A stretch of DNA of 64,000 nt from CAYZJR01 sp964503045 (lineage in GTDB: Bacteria > Cyanobacteriota > Vampirovibrionia > Obscuribacterales > Obscuribacteraceae), in the NCBI GenBank assembly GCA_964503045.1, contig CAZCZI010000034.1, positions 10,053 through 74,052 of the forward strand. Reading direction: 5' to 3'. The stretch's first letter is position 1. Every line of letters begins with the position of its first letter. Below are positions 17,541-26,410 of the stretch, piece after piece. The notes beneath the pieces were generated by a model, which saw nothing but the letters and a program-made list of their open reading frames with translations, did no database searches and was not told the origin of the DNA. Both the position numbers and the translations under genes were made by a program.

Positions 17541-18809
17541 TCATACACCATATTTGGTTGCATTTGTCGAGCGCCTAATCAGACATGCTGCTCCCTGTCC
17601 TCCTCCTACGCACAACGTCGCCACCGCCAAGCCCTTGCTTTCAATTTCAAGCTCTATTGCGGCCGTCGCGATGATGCGCGCGCCAGTCATGCCCAGAGGG
17701 TGGCTGAGTGAGATTCCGGAACCATTGTGGTTGACCTTCTCTTGATCAATTTCGAGCAGCTTGATGCAGGCGTGTGCCTGAGCAGCGAATGCCTCGTTGA
17801 GCTCGAAGTAGTCGATATCTGAGATGTCGAGCGAGTTTTGAGCAAGCAGTTTGCGCACGGCGGCGACTGGTCCCAGCCCCATGGAGTGCGCCTGCCTGCC
17901 GATGAAGGCGAAGTCGACTATTTCGGCAATTGGCTCTATGCCGAGGGCACTTGCCATTTCCTCGCTACAAAGGACCAGAGCGCAGGCGCCGTCACCCATG
18001 CCGCTGGCATTACCGGCCGTGACGATGCCTGTGCCGGCCTGGTCTTTGAGTCTGGAGAGGGTTTCGATGTCGGTTTGTCGTGGGTGTTCATCTGTGTCGA
18101 CAATGCCAGAGCCCGTTATCACAAGCGGTTCGATCTCGCGTGTGAAACGTCCACTCTTGATGGCGGCCAAGGCGTTAGACTGAGAGCGTGCAGCCAAAGA
18201 GTCGGCTTCCGCTCGAGTAACACCAGCAATGTCGGCCACGATCTGCGCTGTCTTGATCATGTTGAGAGTTGCCGGGTCGCCGGCCAGATGCCTGGGGCCC
18301 AGGGAAGTTTCTGCCAGACCGAAGAAAGGAAGCGGTCCATATGTTTTGAAGTACTTTCGCAAAAACTTCGGTGATTTCTGTGTCAACCACTTGTTTAGCC
18401 CCCGGTAGCGGGAGTGTCCTGATACCATGAGCGGTACCAGAGACATCGACTCGACACCGACGGCAATTCCCAGGCTCGCCTCCGCATTTCTAATGGCAGA
18501 CCAGACCGCGTGCGTTGCTGTCATTCCGGAGGCGCACTGATGTTGAATCGTGTACGCTACCGAGCTGTCCGGTATCCCGGCAAGTTGAGCCGCTACCCGT
18601 GCTGTGTTGGGCTCGAAATATGATTGAACTGCATGGCCCGCCACGATTACGTCTATCTGACTCGCGTTTACAAGTCGTGCTCGCTTGAGAGCGCTCTCGA
18701 TGACGTGTGCGGCCAACTGGCTGGCGGTGAGACTTCTAAGCTTGCCGCCCAACTTTCCAATCGGAGTTCGGCTCATCGAAATGAGCACGACTTTGTGTTT
18801 GTCTTGCAT
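17541..18809 (-). CDS. Acetyl-CoA acyltransferase (beta-ketothiolase, FadA/FadI type)
   Basis: 422 residues. Thiolase signatures are complete: acyl-accepting Cys92 in QHQCASGM, NEAFA (oxyanion Asn), the His in LSHPLGMTGAR and the second Cys in CVGGGQGA. It cleaves 3-ketoacyl-CoA in the last step of fatty-acid beta-oxidation. It sits directly upstream of the FadB-like gene and downstream of an acyl-CoA dehydrogenase, so a complete cycle is encoded together. The ribosome binding site is weak. A hairpin (18856-18888) separates it from the dehydrogenase. Confidence 0.96.
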   Translation of the reverse strand: MQDKHKVVLISMSRTPIGKLGGKLRSLTASQLAAHVIESALKRARLVNASQIDVIVAGHAVQSYFEPNTARVAAQLAGIPDSSVAYTIQHQCASGMTATHAVWSAIRNAEASLGIAVGVESMSLVPLMVSGHSRYRGLNKWLTQKSPKFLRKYFKTYGPLPFFGLAETSLGPRHLAGDPATLNMIKTAQIVADIAGVTRAEADSLAARSQSNALAAIKSGRFTREIEPLVITGSGIVDTDEHPRQTDIETLSRLKDQAGTGIVTAGNASGMGDGACALVLCSEEMASALGIEPIAEIVDFAFIGRQAHSMGLGPVAAVRKLLAQNSLDISDIDYFELNEAFAAQAHACIKLLEIDQEKVNHNGSGISLSHPLGMTGARIIATAAIELEIESKGLAVATLCVGGGQGAACLIRRSTNATKYGV

Positions 18810-18855
18810 GGCTTTACTCGCTTTTAATATTGAGTTTCTTGTGGTGAGTCAGGGT

Positions 18856-18888
18856 GCTGCCTGATGACGTCTTAAAGACTGAGGCAGC
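18856..18888 (-). other. Intercistronic hairpin between dehydrogenase and thiolase
   Basis: A 7-bp outer stem (GCTGCCT/AGGCAGC) encloses a smaller inner stem (GTCTT/AAGAC). With no T-tract on the minus strand it may tune mRNA stability between genes rather than end transcription. Confidence 0.45.
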
Positions 18889-18918
18889 GTTTCTGATTCG
18901 AGGTTGTGTAGATCGAGC

Positions 18919-20889
18919 TCAGTACGGTCTGAGTATCGAGCCGGGATGAACCGACCTTATTTGTCTGAAGTCGTCATTCAAAATATGGCCGGCTAAAACG
19001 TCGACTGCCAGGCGATAGCGTTTGGCGGTGCGTACCTCCGAAGACAAAAGACAACGCAGCTCAAGACACAGAAGATCAAGGGCGCACAATGTCGGTTGAT
19101 CTTTCGACCACGCCGCTTGCCTGGAAGCCGCGATAGCGCACAGCATGGCGACGATGTTGGTAAGCGGCTCATACAGCCCTTCCAGCATTATGATGTCTTC
19201 GTCAGCCAATCGTTCTTGATTGACCAGCAAAGTTCGCACAAAGTTCTTTCTCCACTTAAACCAGGCTCGGTTGGCAAATTGGAGATGTTCCGAAAACCTG
19301 TCGTCGAGACCGACGAAAGTGGAATCGTTGAGGGTTTGAGTTTCGCTGGAGGCGATGAAACCGACAAGATCCATGAATTTAGCGGAGATTTCGCTGCGGT
19401 TGGCTTTGAGCTTGGAGCGCCTCGTCCACACATAGCGCAGAGTTTTTACTGTTGCACCCACCGAGCTCAGGTTGACCTTTTTCAAGTCCACATCGGACTG
19501 GGCGAGAACCTTCATCAGAGGCTTGAGCAGGTCTTCACCAAACGCCTTGGCCAGTGCCTTCACGCAAGCTTTTCCCAGCATCGGGTTGGGGCCTTCGTAC
19601 ACGCTCGATACGAGATCGTCGGCAAGGTTGTCGCCGATTGTGTGTCCTTGAAGTACGAAGCGGCCACCGTGGGTAAACATACCAAGCTCGGTGGAGCAAC
19701 GTCTGAGCCAGTCAGTGGCTTTGGTTTTGGCGATCATCGACGATACGTCTGCCTGATAACCAGCGTCAATCAAAGAGGCCGACCAATCGACCAGGCAATC
19801 GGCTCCTGCAATGTACGCTGCTTGCAGAGCGAGCAGATATCTGATGTATTCGCGCTCGGCGAGCGGCTTGCCGAAGGTCTCGCGAAATTTTACCCAGGGA
19901 ATGCAGCTCGACAAGATTTTGCGCATTCGGCATGCAGCCGTGGCTGCTACAGCGAACCTTCCGTCATCGAGATCGTGAAAGATAATCGACAGCCCGTCTC
20001 CTTCAAGAAGGTTTCTTTTGGGGACGCGCAGACCATTGAAGACAAGTCCTTTGTTGTGAATCTGCCTGAGTGCGTGAATTCCGTAGTTGACGATTCTGAA
20101 TTCGGCGCTGTCGTTGTCGGGCAACTTTGTGATAAGCACTCTAAGCTTGTCGTCAATGGCCAAAAACAGGGCCACGACATGTCCGTACCAAGCATTGGAG
20201 ATGAAAAGCTTCTCGCCGAAGACAACCACATCGTCTCCATCGATCACACCGTATGTTTTGACCTTGGTGATGTTGCATCCGACATGTGGCTCAGTACCTG
20301 CAAAACCAGACCGCAGTACTCCCTGAGCAAGTGGCACGAGAAATTCGGTTCGTTGCGCGTCAGAGCCTCTCAGGATAAGAGGACCGGCTGCTCCTATCAA
20401 TCGCTCGATTGAGAGAAGTCCGCCCAGTATCTCGGCGCATTCACTGCCCATGGCCGTGATGGCGCGGCCTAGAAAAAACTTGGAAGCCGAGGCTCCGCCC
20501 CATTTCTTCGGCACCGGCAGTCCCCAATAGCCTGCCTGAGCCAAGTCACTTATTACTGCTTGGGCGACCTTGCCTTCCGTGTCCAAAAGCGTTCCCGCTT
20601 GCATGTGCTTGGAAGCTTGCTCGATGCTTGCCTTGAGAATCGCGGCCGCGGTTGAGTTGTGAAGCTCTGATTGGTCGGACTGACAGGCGAAGAGTCTAAG
20701 CGGTAGACGGCGACTGAGAAGAGCGATTTGAATGGCTCCGGGCCGCATACGCCCTTCGTCGGCGTTGGTCTGGGCTCTATCGACGGTCGTGACGGTGTCG
20801 ATCTCTTCTTGGGTCTTGCCGGACTTTCTCAGTGCTTCTGCAATCAGATCGATATCGTGCGATGACGGGCTGGTGTCGTGTGTGTTCAT
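18919..20889 (-). CDS. Acyl-CoA dehydrogenase, long form (VLCAD/ACAD9-like)
   Basis: 656 residues. The dehydrogenase core (about 95-460) has PKKWGGASAS, FAGTEPHVGCN (FAD/substrate loop), FGKPLAERE and the catalytic base in SSVYEGPNPM, where the Glu of the YEG motif is kept. A 190-residue helical C-terminal extension resembles that of membrane-bound VLCAD types. It oxidises acyl-CoA to enoyl-CoA, the first beta-oxidation step. The first 60 residues are not part of the fold. It is upstream of thiolase and FadB-like genes in the same direction; no electron-transfer flavoprotein gene is in the window. Confidence 0.93.
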   Translation of the reverse strand: MNTHDTSPSSHDIDLIAEALRKSGKTQEEIDTVTTVDRAQTNADEGRMRPGAIQIALLSRRLPLRLFACQSDQSELHNSTAAAILKASIEQASKHMQAGTLLDTEGKVAQAVISDLAQAGYWGLPVPKKWGGASASKFFLGRAITAMGSECAEILGGLLSIERLIGAAGPLILRGSDAQRTEFLVPLAQGVLRSGFAGTEPHVGCNITKVKTYGVIDGDDVVVFGEKLFISNAWYGHVVALFLAIDDKLRVLITKLPDNDSAEFRIVNYGIHALRQIHNKGLVFNGLRVPKRNLLEGDGLSIIFHDLDDGRFAVAATAACRMRKILSSCIPWVKFRETFGKPLAEREYIRYLLALQAAYIAGADCLVDWSASLIDAGYQADVSSMIAKTKATDWLRRCSTELGMFTHGGRFVLQGHTIGDNLADDLVSSVYEGPNPMLGKACVKALAKAFGEDLLKPLMKVLAQSDVDLKKVNLSSVGATVKTLRYVWTRRSKLKANRSEISAKFMDLVGFIASSETQTLNDSTFVGLDDRFSEHLQFANRAWFKWRKNFVRTLLVNQERLADEDIIMLEGLYEPLTNIVAMLCAIAASRQAAWSKDQPTLCALDLLCLELRCLLSSEVRTAKRYRLAVDVLAGHILNDDFRQIRSVHPGSILRPY

Positions 20890-20911
20890 TTGGAAAGTCC
20901 CATGATTGGGA

Positions 20912-20939
20912 GCAGGGCTTGCACTGTTTCAAGCCCTGC
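20912..20939 (-). terminator. Hairpin after the transporter membrane-domain gene
   Basis: A 10-bp perfect stem (GCAGGGCTTG/CAAGCCCTGC) with an 8-base loop, 25 bases past the stop. No T-tract on the minus strand. Confidence 0.55.
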
Positions 20940-20963
20940 CGTGTTTGATGCTTATCGCATGGT

Positions 20964-22079
20964 CTAGGTCGCTCGAGGCTTTCTCGAAAAGAGCTGCCAG
21001 AAGGCGCTCCGGACAGTGGAAACCTGATTCCGGCAGATTAGGGGTTCGCTGTCTGACTCGTATTGCGCGAAGTCCAGCGCTTCCAGAAACGCGTGCAACC
21101 TATTTACGAGCGCTGCATAACCGCTTAAGGCGTTGAATTGGGAGACAATCAGAGTCATCGCTCCAAAGATCGCCTGGAAGGCCATGGTAGCGCGGGTAAT
21201 ATCACCGAATTCCATTCCTCCTGCAAAAAAGATGGGAGCAGCCAGTGCCGCTGGAATGATTACCGGCAGAAGGTTGAATCCGGTTGTGAAAAACGCTAAG
21301 TTGCGGTTGAGCATCATAATCGCTTCGAGATTCGCTATGGAAACTGACAGCGCTGAGACTATCTTGCCTTTCGCCTCCTGTTCTCTAGATGCTCCGCCTT
21401 GGGCGATGATATACGCGTCTCTTCTGACATCGAGCAGGCTCGAGCGGAAGTCCCCCTCGAGTCTGAGATGATCGTCGTTCAACCTCGGCAACAGCCTGCC
21501 AAACTTCAAGGTCAGGTAGCAGCCGGCAATTGAGTAGCCGATTACGACAAGCCAAGAAAGCTTTGAAATGTGCCAGAGCACAAACGAGAAGGTGATCACG
21601 TTGATGCAAGCATCAATGACGCTTATGGTCAGCCCGACAGACATGTTGCAGAACGAGTCTATGTCCTGCATTCTGGCGTCCGGATTGTCTATCTCCTCTT
21701 TATTGGTCAGTTTGACGTATGCCCTGTGGCTGAAGTACTTCTCTAGAAGATGTTCGGTGAACCACTTTCGCCACACTAACGCCAGCTTGGTTCGCTGAGC
21801 CTGGTAGAAGGCGATGATTGGGGTTGCCATAACGATGGCCAGGAGATAGAGAGCAAGCCAGCCATACGCGCCGACCTGATTTCGGTGCTCTAGTGCTGTC
21901 ATGAAGTTGCCGGCAATGCTGTTGGTCCAGACATTTACCAGTGCGACAGCAACGAGAAGGCTGATAATAGAAAATAACAGCCTCTGGGCCCGAAAGCGTT
22001 GTTGCGAGACCCAGAAAGGCTTTCCGATCTTCAATAGCCGTGCTATCGGCTCTGATTTGCTTTTCATGGCAGACACCAT
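20964..22079 (-). CDS. ABC half-transporter membrane domain (ABCD/SbmA/YddA type) without ATPase domain
   Basis: 371 residues with about six membrane helices. The stretch WRKWFTEHLLEKYFSHRAYVKL, followed by IDNPDARMQDID, is the hallmark of the ABC_membrane_2 family: peroxisomal ABCD fatty-acyl-CoA transporters, YddA and SbmA/BacA. ABCD and YddA proteins carry a C-terminal nucleotide-binding domain; here the protein ends at about residue 371 with no Walker motif, as in the proton-driven SbmA/BacA. No separate ATPase gene is in the neighbourhood. Next to the complete beta-oxidation set it is a good candidate for moving fatty acids or acyl-CoA. I chose the ATG at 22079 (GGAG upstream); 22118 and 22067 are possible. 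Confidence 0.82.
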   Translation of the reverse strand: MVSAMKSKSEPIARLLKIGKPFWVSQQRFRAQRLLFSIISLLVAVALVNVWTNSIAGNFMTALEHRNQVGAYGWLALYLLAIVMATPIIAFYQAQRTKLALVWRKWFTEHLLEKYFSHRAYVKLTNKEEIDNPDARMQDIDSFCNMSVGLTISVIDACINVITFSFVLWHISKLSWLVVIGYSIAGCYLTLKFGRLLPRLNDDHLRLEGDFRSSLLDVRRDAYIIAQGGASREQEAKGKIVSALSVSIANLEAIMMLNRNLAFFTTGFNLLPVIIPAALAAPIFFAGGMEFGDITRATMAFQAIFGAMTLIVSQFNALSGYAALVNRLHAFLEALDFAQYESDSEPLICRNQVSTVRSAFWQLFSRKPRAT

Positions 22080-22150
22080 TTGTAGTGGCACTCCGCGTCG
22101 TTGCGTCCTGCAAGGCATGGAGTACCAGCGCTCATGCGCTATTGAACGAA

Positions 22151-22171
22151 ACAGTCCTTAGCTGGGACTGT
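22151..22171 (-). terminator. Terminator after the DUF502 gene
   Basis: A 7-bp stem (ACAGTCC/GGACTGT), followed on the minus strand by TTTCG, 59 bases past the stop. Confidence 0.55.
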
Positions 22172-22229
22172 GCTTAACGTATCTAAGGCATCGCGGACTC
22201 CTTCTCGAAATTGCCGTGGGTTGTATCGA

Positions 22230-22874
22230 TCAGCTGTCACCAATGGTGAGGCTTTTCGGTGCAACCATGGAAACCGAGAGATAGAATTGGATTCCCTCCT
22301 CGATAGTCATGCCGGGATCTAACGCCAGTCGCTGAGGAATCAGAGGCAGCGCCTGAATACCGGTAGGAGGGTTGGGAATCACCGTTTTGAGAAACGTGGA
22401 GGATACCCCGGACCGGTCGATTATCTGGACCTTGCCAGTGACGAACGCCAAAGTGTAGACATCGGGGTAGGGATAAGGAACTAGCACTACGCCTTCGAAT
22501 TTAGCACTTTCGGCATTTTCGAAAAAGTTGCTGATTTTTCTGGCGTTGCGATAGACGGCACCGACAGCAGGAATCCTGGCGATGGCGCCCTCCATGAGGT
22601 GGGCTATGGACTTGCCCCAGTGGAAGGAAACAAACGAGCCTACCAAGGCAAGCACGATCACCATCAAGACCAGGCTCAGCCCAGGCACGTGGCCGCCTGC
22701 AAACGGGCCAACCAAAAGGGCTTCCGGTGTAAAAAGGCGAACCAGCGCTCTTGCCACTGGTCCCATTACCGCGTCGGCGACGTTGAAGACCAGCCCGGCA
22801 AGCCAGACGGTCAAGACTAGTGGGATGCTCCAGAGCAGGCCCTTCCACAGAATGCCTTTGAAAGAGAGATTCAT
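22230..22874 (-). CDS. DUF502 family membrane protein
   Basis: 214 residues, the family's usual length. Two membrane helices (about 10-35 and 65-90) flank a short loop, followed by the DUF502 cytoplasmic domain with RIPAVGAVYRNARKI, the VLVPYPYPDVYTLAFVTG strand pair and NPPTGIQALPLIP. The biochemical role is unknown; plant homologs are the COV proteins. It lies between the patatin lipase and the transporter membrane domain on the same strand, hinting at a role in membrane lipid handling. The ATG at 22874 follows a modest purine-rich stretch. Confidence 0.9.
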   Translation of the reverse strand: MNLSFKGILWKGLLWSIPLVLTVWLAGLVFNVADAVMGPVARALVRLFTPEALLVGPFAGGHVPGLSLVLMVIVLALVGSFVSFHWGKSIAHLMEGAIARIPAVGAVYRNARKISNFFENAESAKFEGVVLVPYPYPDVYTLAFVTGKVQIIDRSGVSSTFLKTVIPNPPTGIQALPLIPQRLALDPGMTIEEGIQFYLSVSMVAPKSLTIGDS

Positions 22875-22935
22875 ATTTGACCTCGAATAGTCGATGTTGA
22901 TTGTTCACGAGCCGCGAACAAGTGTTGGTGGGATG

Positions 22936-23994
22936 TCAAATCACTCCATAATCAGACAACAGTTTTTCCATGCGTTGAGAGGAGTCCTCCTGGCCTCTCC
23001 TGGACTCACTCTGAATTGCCCTAAACTCGGACAAAACTGCACGCACAACGCTCGCGTCGCTTTGGGAGATAAAGCCAGCCTCAAGCAATGCATGAAAGGC
23101 ACTTTCGTACCCGATCATGATTGCCTGCCACTTCTGATTGCAATTGAGATCGAATTGCAGCGAGCGAATGTGGGTTACCGGTGCCTCTACGAGAATCACC
23201 CCGTCTTCGCGTGGACCTGTTGGCGTGACTTTACGTACCCTGTAGATCCGGCGCCAGGCTTGACGCAATCGATTGAGCGTTGGTCCCGTGTCGTCTCCGA
23301 CGTTGAGTGCTATTACAATTCCTCGATCGGCACCGTATATGACACCGGGTATGGAGGCGGGGCATCTCCCTTCGACTCCTAATCCTCCGTCGAAGAGAAC
23401 CAGCTCCCTTTGTTCTAGTTGTATGACGGCAGCGTCGAGCACTCCTGGAATGGCGCAGCTGCCGCAGATTGCATCAGAGAGGTCGACAGCGGTGGGCGAA
23501 ATTTTACTTGTTTCGCCGTTGTTTTTCAGTTCGATAACGGCGTCCTCAGTGAAGATTATGCTGCGAGAACTCTCGACAGCCATGGTCCAGTATCCGCTTG
23601 GCCAGCTTTCGCTAAACGACTTGATGTATTGGCCTATCTTCTTGGCGCTGAATACACCTTTTCTTGGACGTCTCGATGCGACAGGAGCATCTGTTGCTGC
23701 AATTAGATATGCACGAAAGATGGCCATCGTAGATCCGTGTCTGGTCAAAAGCTTGCTGAAGTCTACTTCCATAGCCTCTTTTACCAGCCGAGACGGAGCG
23801 AGATTCAAGGACAGCAATGCGGCAACTATTGAACCTCCGCTCACACCGCCAATAGACTTCAAGTTTGTAAGGCCGACTTGCCTGATCAGTAGGTAAAAAC
23901 CGATCCCGGCGAGAATGGCGCGAGATCCGCCGCTGCCGAAAACCAGATGCAGCGGCCTTCGTGAGCCGTCCGGCTCTTGTGTTTGAGTTGACAT
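22936..23994 (-). CDS. Patatin-like phospholipase
   Basis: 352 residues. The three patatin signatures are in order: the oxyanion loop GSGGSRAILAG (near 20-30), the nucleophile Ser52 in GVSGGS (GxSxG), and the Asp of the FDGGL motif (about residue 200). Such enzymes release fatty acids from phospholipids by a Ser-Asp dyad. No signal peptide, so intracellular or delivered by another system. AGGAAC precedes the ATG by seven bases. With the beta-oxidation genes downstream on the same strand it could supply their substrates. Confidence 0.92.
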   Translation of the reverse strand: MSTQTQEPDGSRRPLHLVFGSGGSRAILAGIGFYLLIRQVGLTNLKSIGGVSGGSIVAALLSLNLAPSRLVKEAMEVDFSKLLTRHGSTMAIFRAYLIAATDAPVASRRPRKGVFSAKKIGQYIKSFSESWPSGYWTMAVESSRSIIFTEDAVIELKNNGETSKISPTAVDLSDAICGSCAIPGVLDAAVIQLEQRELVLFDGGLGVEGRCPASIPGVIYGADRGIVIALNVGDDTGPTLNRLRQAWRRIYRVRKVTPTGPREDGVILVEAPVTHIRSLQFDLNCNQKWQAIMIGYESAFHALLEAGFISQSDASVVRAVLSEFRAIQSESRRGQEDSSQRMEKLLSDYGVI

Positions 23995-24042
23995 TGCTGT
24001 GTTCCTAATCTTCGTGTTACAGAAAGGCTAGGCGCTTTGCGT

Positions 24043-24399
24043 CTAGCGACAGACTGTTTTCCAAAAGCGGTCGACCACGAAGCCGTCGTAGTCGATGACT
24101 ATCTGCTCGACGTCGAAGCATCGTGGCGTGCGCCAGTGAGGAACGGCCCTCAATCTATAGCCGTTATAGTAGCCCTCGGCTACCCTGCCGGATTGAATCG
24201 ATTGGTCGAGCAAGTCGCCGAGCAAGCCACCGAATATGGTGCCAGCAGCGCCGCCGATGATCGCTCCGGGCACATTGCCGGCAACGCCGCCGATGGCGGC
24301 ACCAGCCAGTCCTAGATTTGCGCCGTATTGGTTGCCCAGTCGAGTGGCGCAGCCACTCAACAGGATGAAGAGAACGAGAATCGAGATTGTGCGTTTCAT
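24043..24399 (-). CDS. Glycine-zipper lipoprotein
   Basis: 118 residues. A lipoprotein signal ends in LLSGC (lipidated Cys17). Residues about 25-65 are a glycine zipper (GANLGLAGAAIGGVAGNVPG and onward) of the kind that inserts into or oligomerises on membranes. The C-terminal 50 residues are soluble, with Tyr/Arg-rich segments and two Cys. Probably an outer- or inner-membrane lipoprotein of unknown job. An imperfect hairpin overlaps the gene end (about 24027-24047). Confidence 0.85.
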   Translation of the reverse strand: MKRTISILVLFILLSGCATRLGNQYGANLGLAGAAIGGVAGNVPGAIIGGAAGTIFGGLLGDLLDQSIQSGRVAEGYYNGYRLRAVPHWRTPRCFDVEQIVIDYDGFVVDRFWKTVCR

Positions 24400-24419
24400 T
24401 CGGATTCCTCAACTAAGGC

Positions 24420-24446
24420 TAGAGGGCGGAACCTTTCCGTCCTCTA
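24420..24446 (-). terminator. Hairpin after the large membrane-protein gene
   Basis: A stem TAGAGG-x-CGGAA / TTCCG-x-CCTCTA with one opposed mismatch, 20 bases past the stop of the gene at 24467. Confidence 0.5.
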
Positions 24447-24466
24447 TGCAGATTGCATTTCTGTGG

Positions 24467-26410
24467 TTACTTGCGCGTATTATCCGGAGGCACAAAAGAC
24501 TTTGACGAGTCAGGTCCTGTGTCGACGAATCCCAGCCGCGGCCGACCGTATGGCGGCGGGTCTTTTGGCAGGCCGAGAAAGTAGTCGATGTCCTCTTTTG
24601 TTGTTACGCGCCAAGCCCGAAGCGTGGTGGCGTCGATGAATGCCGACATCACGTAGTTTCCGTCTTTGGCGTTGGGCGAATCATGAGTCACCACACCCCA
24701 TAAGTAGTAAATTCCTCGTCCTTTTTTGTGGATGAGCTTAGGGTCGACCGGCAAGCTGTGCTCCCAGTTGCCCACGTCGGGATCTCCTTGACGTATGTAA
24801 TCTCTTGCATTTCTTGGTCCACTCAGCTTGAGATTTTGGCTGTTCTTCCACACCCGCCATTTGCCTGTGCCCGAGTCCACCAAGACAACTTCGATCAACC
24901 CGTAGTTGCTCTTACTTGCTGGCTCGAAGGCTATCACCTCCTGTAGTCGCTCGAAACCCTTGAATGACTGCAGATACGGTGCCCTGTTTTGCAGCATCTC
25001 GTTGAGAGCGTGGTTGTGATCGGAGCCGTCTTTTGACTGTGCCGGATCTTCACTGATTTCAAGCTCACCGACTTGTGTGAGTCCTCTTCCAATAAAGTTG
25101 CCATGCCATTTTCCGTAGAGTTTTCCCAGCTCAGAGGCGAGTCGTGGCGGATAAAGTACGACACCAGGGAACCGTTTTACAGCTTCATCGACCGAGTAGT
25201 GTCTCAAAATCCCGTATTGACTTATGGTTTCCACGCCTGAAAGGTAAGGAACCATGGTGCCCCAGAGTGTAGGTCTGCGAGAAATCAGAGGCACGACAGC
25301 TACCCAACTTCCATCCTTGTTTCGCCAGTAGATGTGCTCGCCTTGGGTAGAGAACGGGTGTCTGGCTTTCAAGGCGCTTTGCATCACCCAGGACTCGCTG
25401 CCGCAGACGAACAATGCATGCGGAAATCCGATTTGATCTGTAACTTCAGGTTCTTTTGTCGTCTGATCGGCGTCTGTTTGCACTATCTGTTTGATACTGT
25501 TGCACGGACGTCCCCAAACTGTATCAACGTGGAAATGGGCTTGCCAAACCAAGCGGTCGAGTCTGACTAAATGAGGTTGCGAAGCAATCATCGGAACAGC
25601 GCTGTTTGTCGAGTCGAGGATATAGTTGTAAGCGCTGGCTCTCGGCAAAATTCTCGCTTGGTCCGCTTCTTCACTTTCAGGAAGTTGATCGATAACCTCG
25701 GCATCTACCGAACTCGCCCACTGCCATTCGACTATCTGTTCATCAGTGTTCGTATGCCAAAAAAGTGCCGACGCAGAGCTGGCCAGAATCCAAACGAGAA
25801 TACTCTGTCGTAGTGAAGAAGCCGCGTTTCTTGTTGCAAGCCGCCAAATCCACAAACTAGTCAGAGTGCCGGCAATGACGAATCCGACGATTATCCATGT
25901 TTGCCACACATCTCCCACTAAAGCTTTGCCGGCAGCGCGGATATAAGGAAATACGTAGACGTATAGCGCCATCCAGAAGGCCCCGGCGGTAAGCGGGGCG
26001 ACGAAGAAAACAGTGCTGTGTGCGATGAAGTGTTTTTTAGGACTCTCAGCCTCGCCGAATTTCCAGAATGCGATGGATGCAAGCGATCCAATGAGAATCG
26101 GTATCGCGACTGTGAGATAGTTGATGAGTGGAAGACTGGACTCATAGTTTAAAGGCACCAAGTAATAGAGCACTACCACCGCATAGATAGGCGCCGCAAG
26201 AAATGAAGCCAAGGCTGCTAACAGCCGAACAGCAAGACTCCTGTTTTTCAATGAGACAAATGTTGCCACCATTGCGACAATTGGTGACAGAGTTATGGCT
26301 GAGATAGGTTGAACTAAAGGAGCGCCAAAAATGCACAAGCATGCAAGGCTCCAAAAGCCAATCTTTACCAGTTGGTCTCGTTTGAGTTGATGATGATTTG
26401 ACTCGGTCAT
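24467..26410 (-). CDS. Large membrane protein of unknown function
   Basis: 647 residues. The first 220 hold about six or seven hydrophobic helices (for example CIFGAPLVQPISAITLSPIV, LLAALASFLAAPIYAVVVLYY). The remaining 400 residues form a soluble domain with many Trp and Tyr (DGSWVAVVPLISRRPTLWGT, YYLWGVVTHDSPNAKDGNYV). A membrane-anchored extracytoplasmic enzyme or sensor fits. I recognise no family, catalytic motif or repeats. The C-terminal PPPYGRPRLGF tail is Pro-rich. ATG at 26410; the upstream sequence is a long gene-free stretch, so it likely has its own promoter. Confidence 0.75.
   Translation of the reverse strand: MTESNHHQLKRDQLVKIGFWSLACLCIFGAPLVQPISAITLSPIVAMVATFVSLKNRSLAVRLLAALASFLAAPIYAVVVLYYLVPLNYESSLPLINYLTVAIPILIGSLASIAFWKFGEAESPKKHFIAHSTVFFVAPLTAGAFWMALYVYVFPYIRAAGKALVGDVWQTWIIVGFVIAGTLTSLWIWRLATRNAASSLRQSILVWILASSASALFWHTNTDEQIVEWQWASSVDAEVIDQLPESEEADQARILPRASAYNYILDSTNSAVPMIASQPHLVRLDRLVWQAHFHVDTVWGRPCNSIKQIVQTDADQTTKEPEVTDQIGFPHALFVCGSESWVMQSALKARHPFSTQGEHIYWRNKDGSWVAVVPLISRRPTLWGTMVPYLSGVETISQYGILRHYSVDEAVKRFPGVVLYPPRLASELGKLYGKWHGNFIGRGLTQVGELEISEDPAQSKDGSDHNHALNEMLQNRAPYLQSFKGFERLQEVIAFEPASKSNYGLIEVVLVDSGTGKWRVWKNSQNLKLSGPRNARDYIRQGDPDVGNWEHSLPVDPKLIHKKGRGIYYLWGVVTHDSPNAKDGNYVMSAFIDATTLRAWRVTTKEDIDYFLGLPKDPPPYGRPRLGFVDTGPDSSKSFVPPDNTRK

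Noticed and set aside
19096..20412. 438-codon plus-strand frame opposite acyl-CoA dehydrogenase
   Set aside because: The minus frame is an unambiguous dehydrogenase; the opposite product has no recognisable motif.
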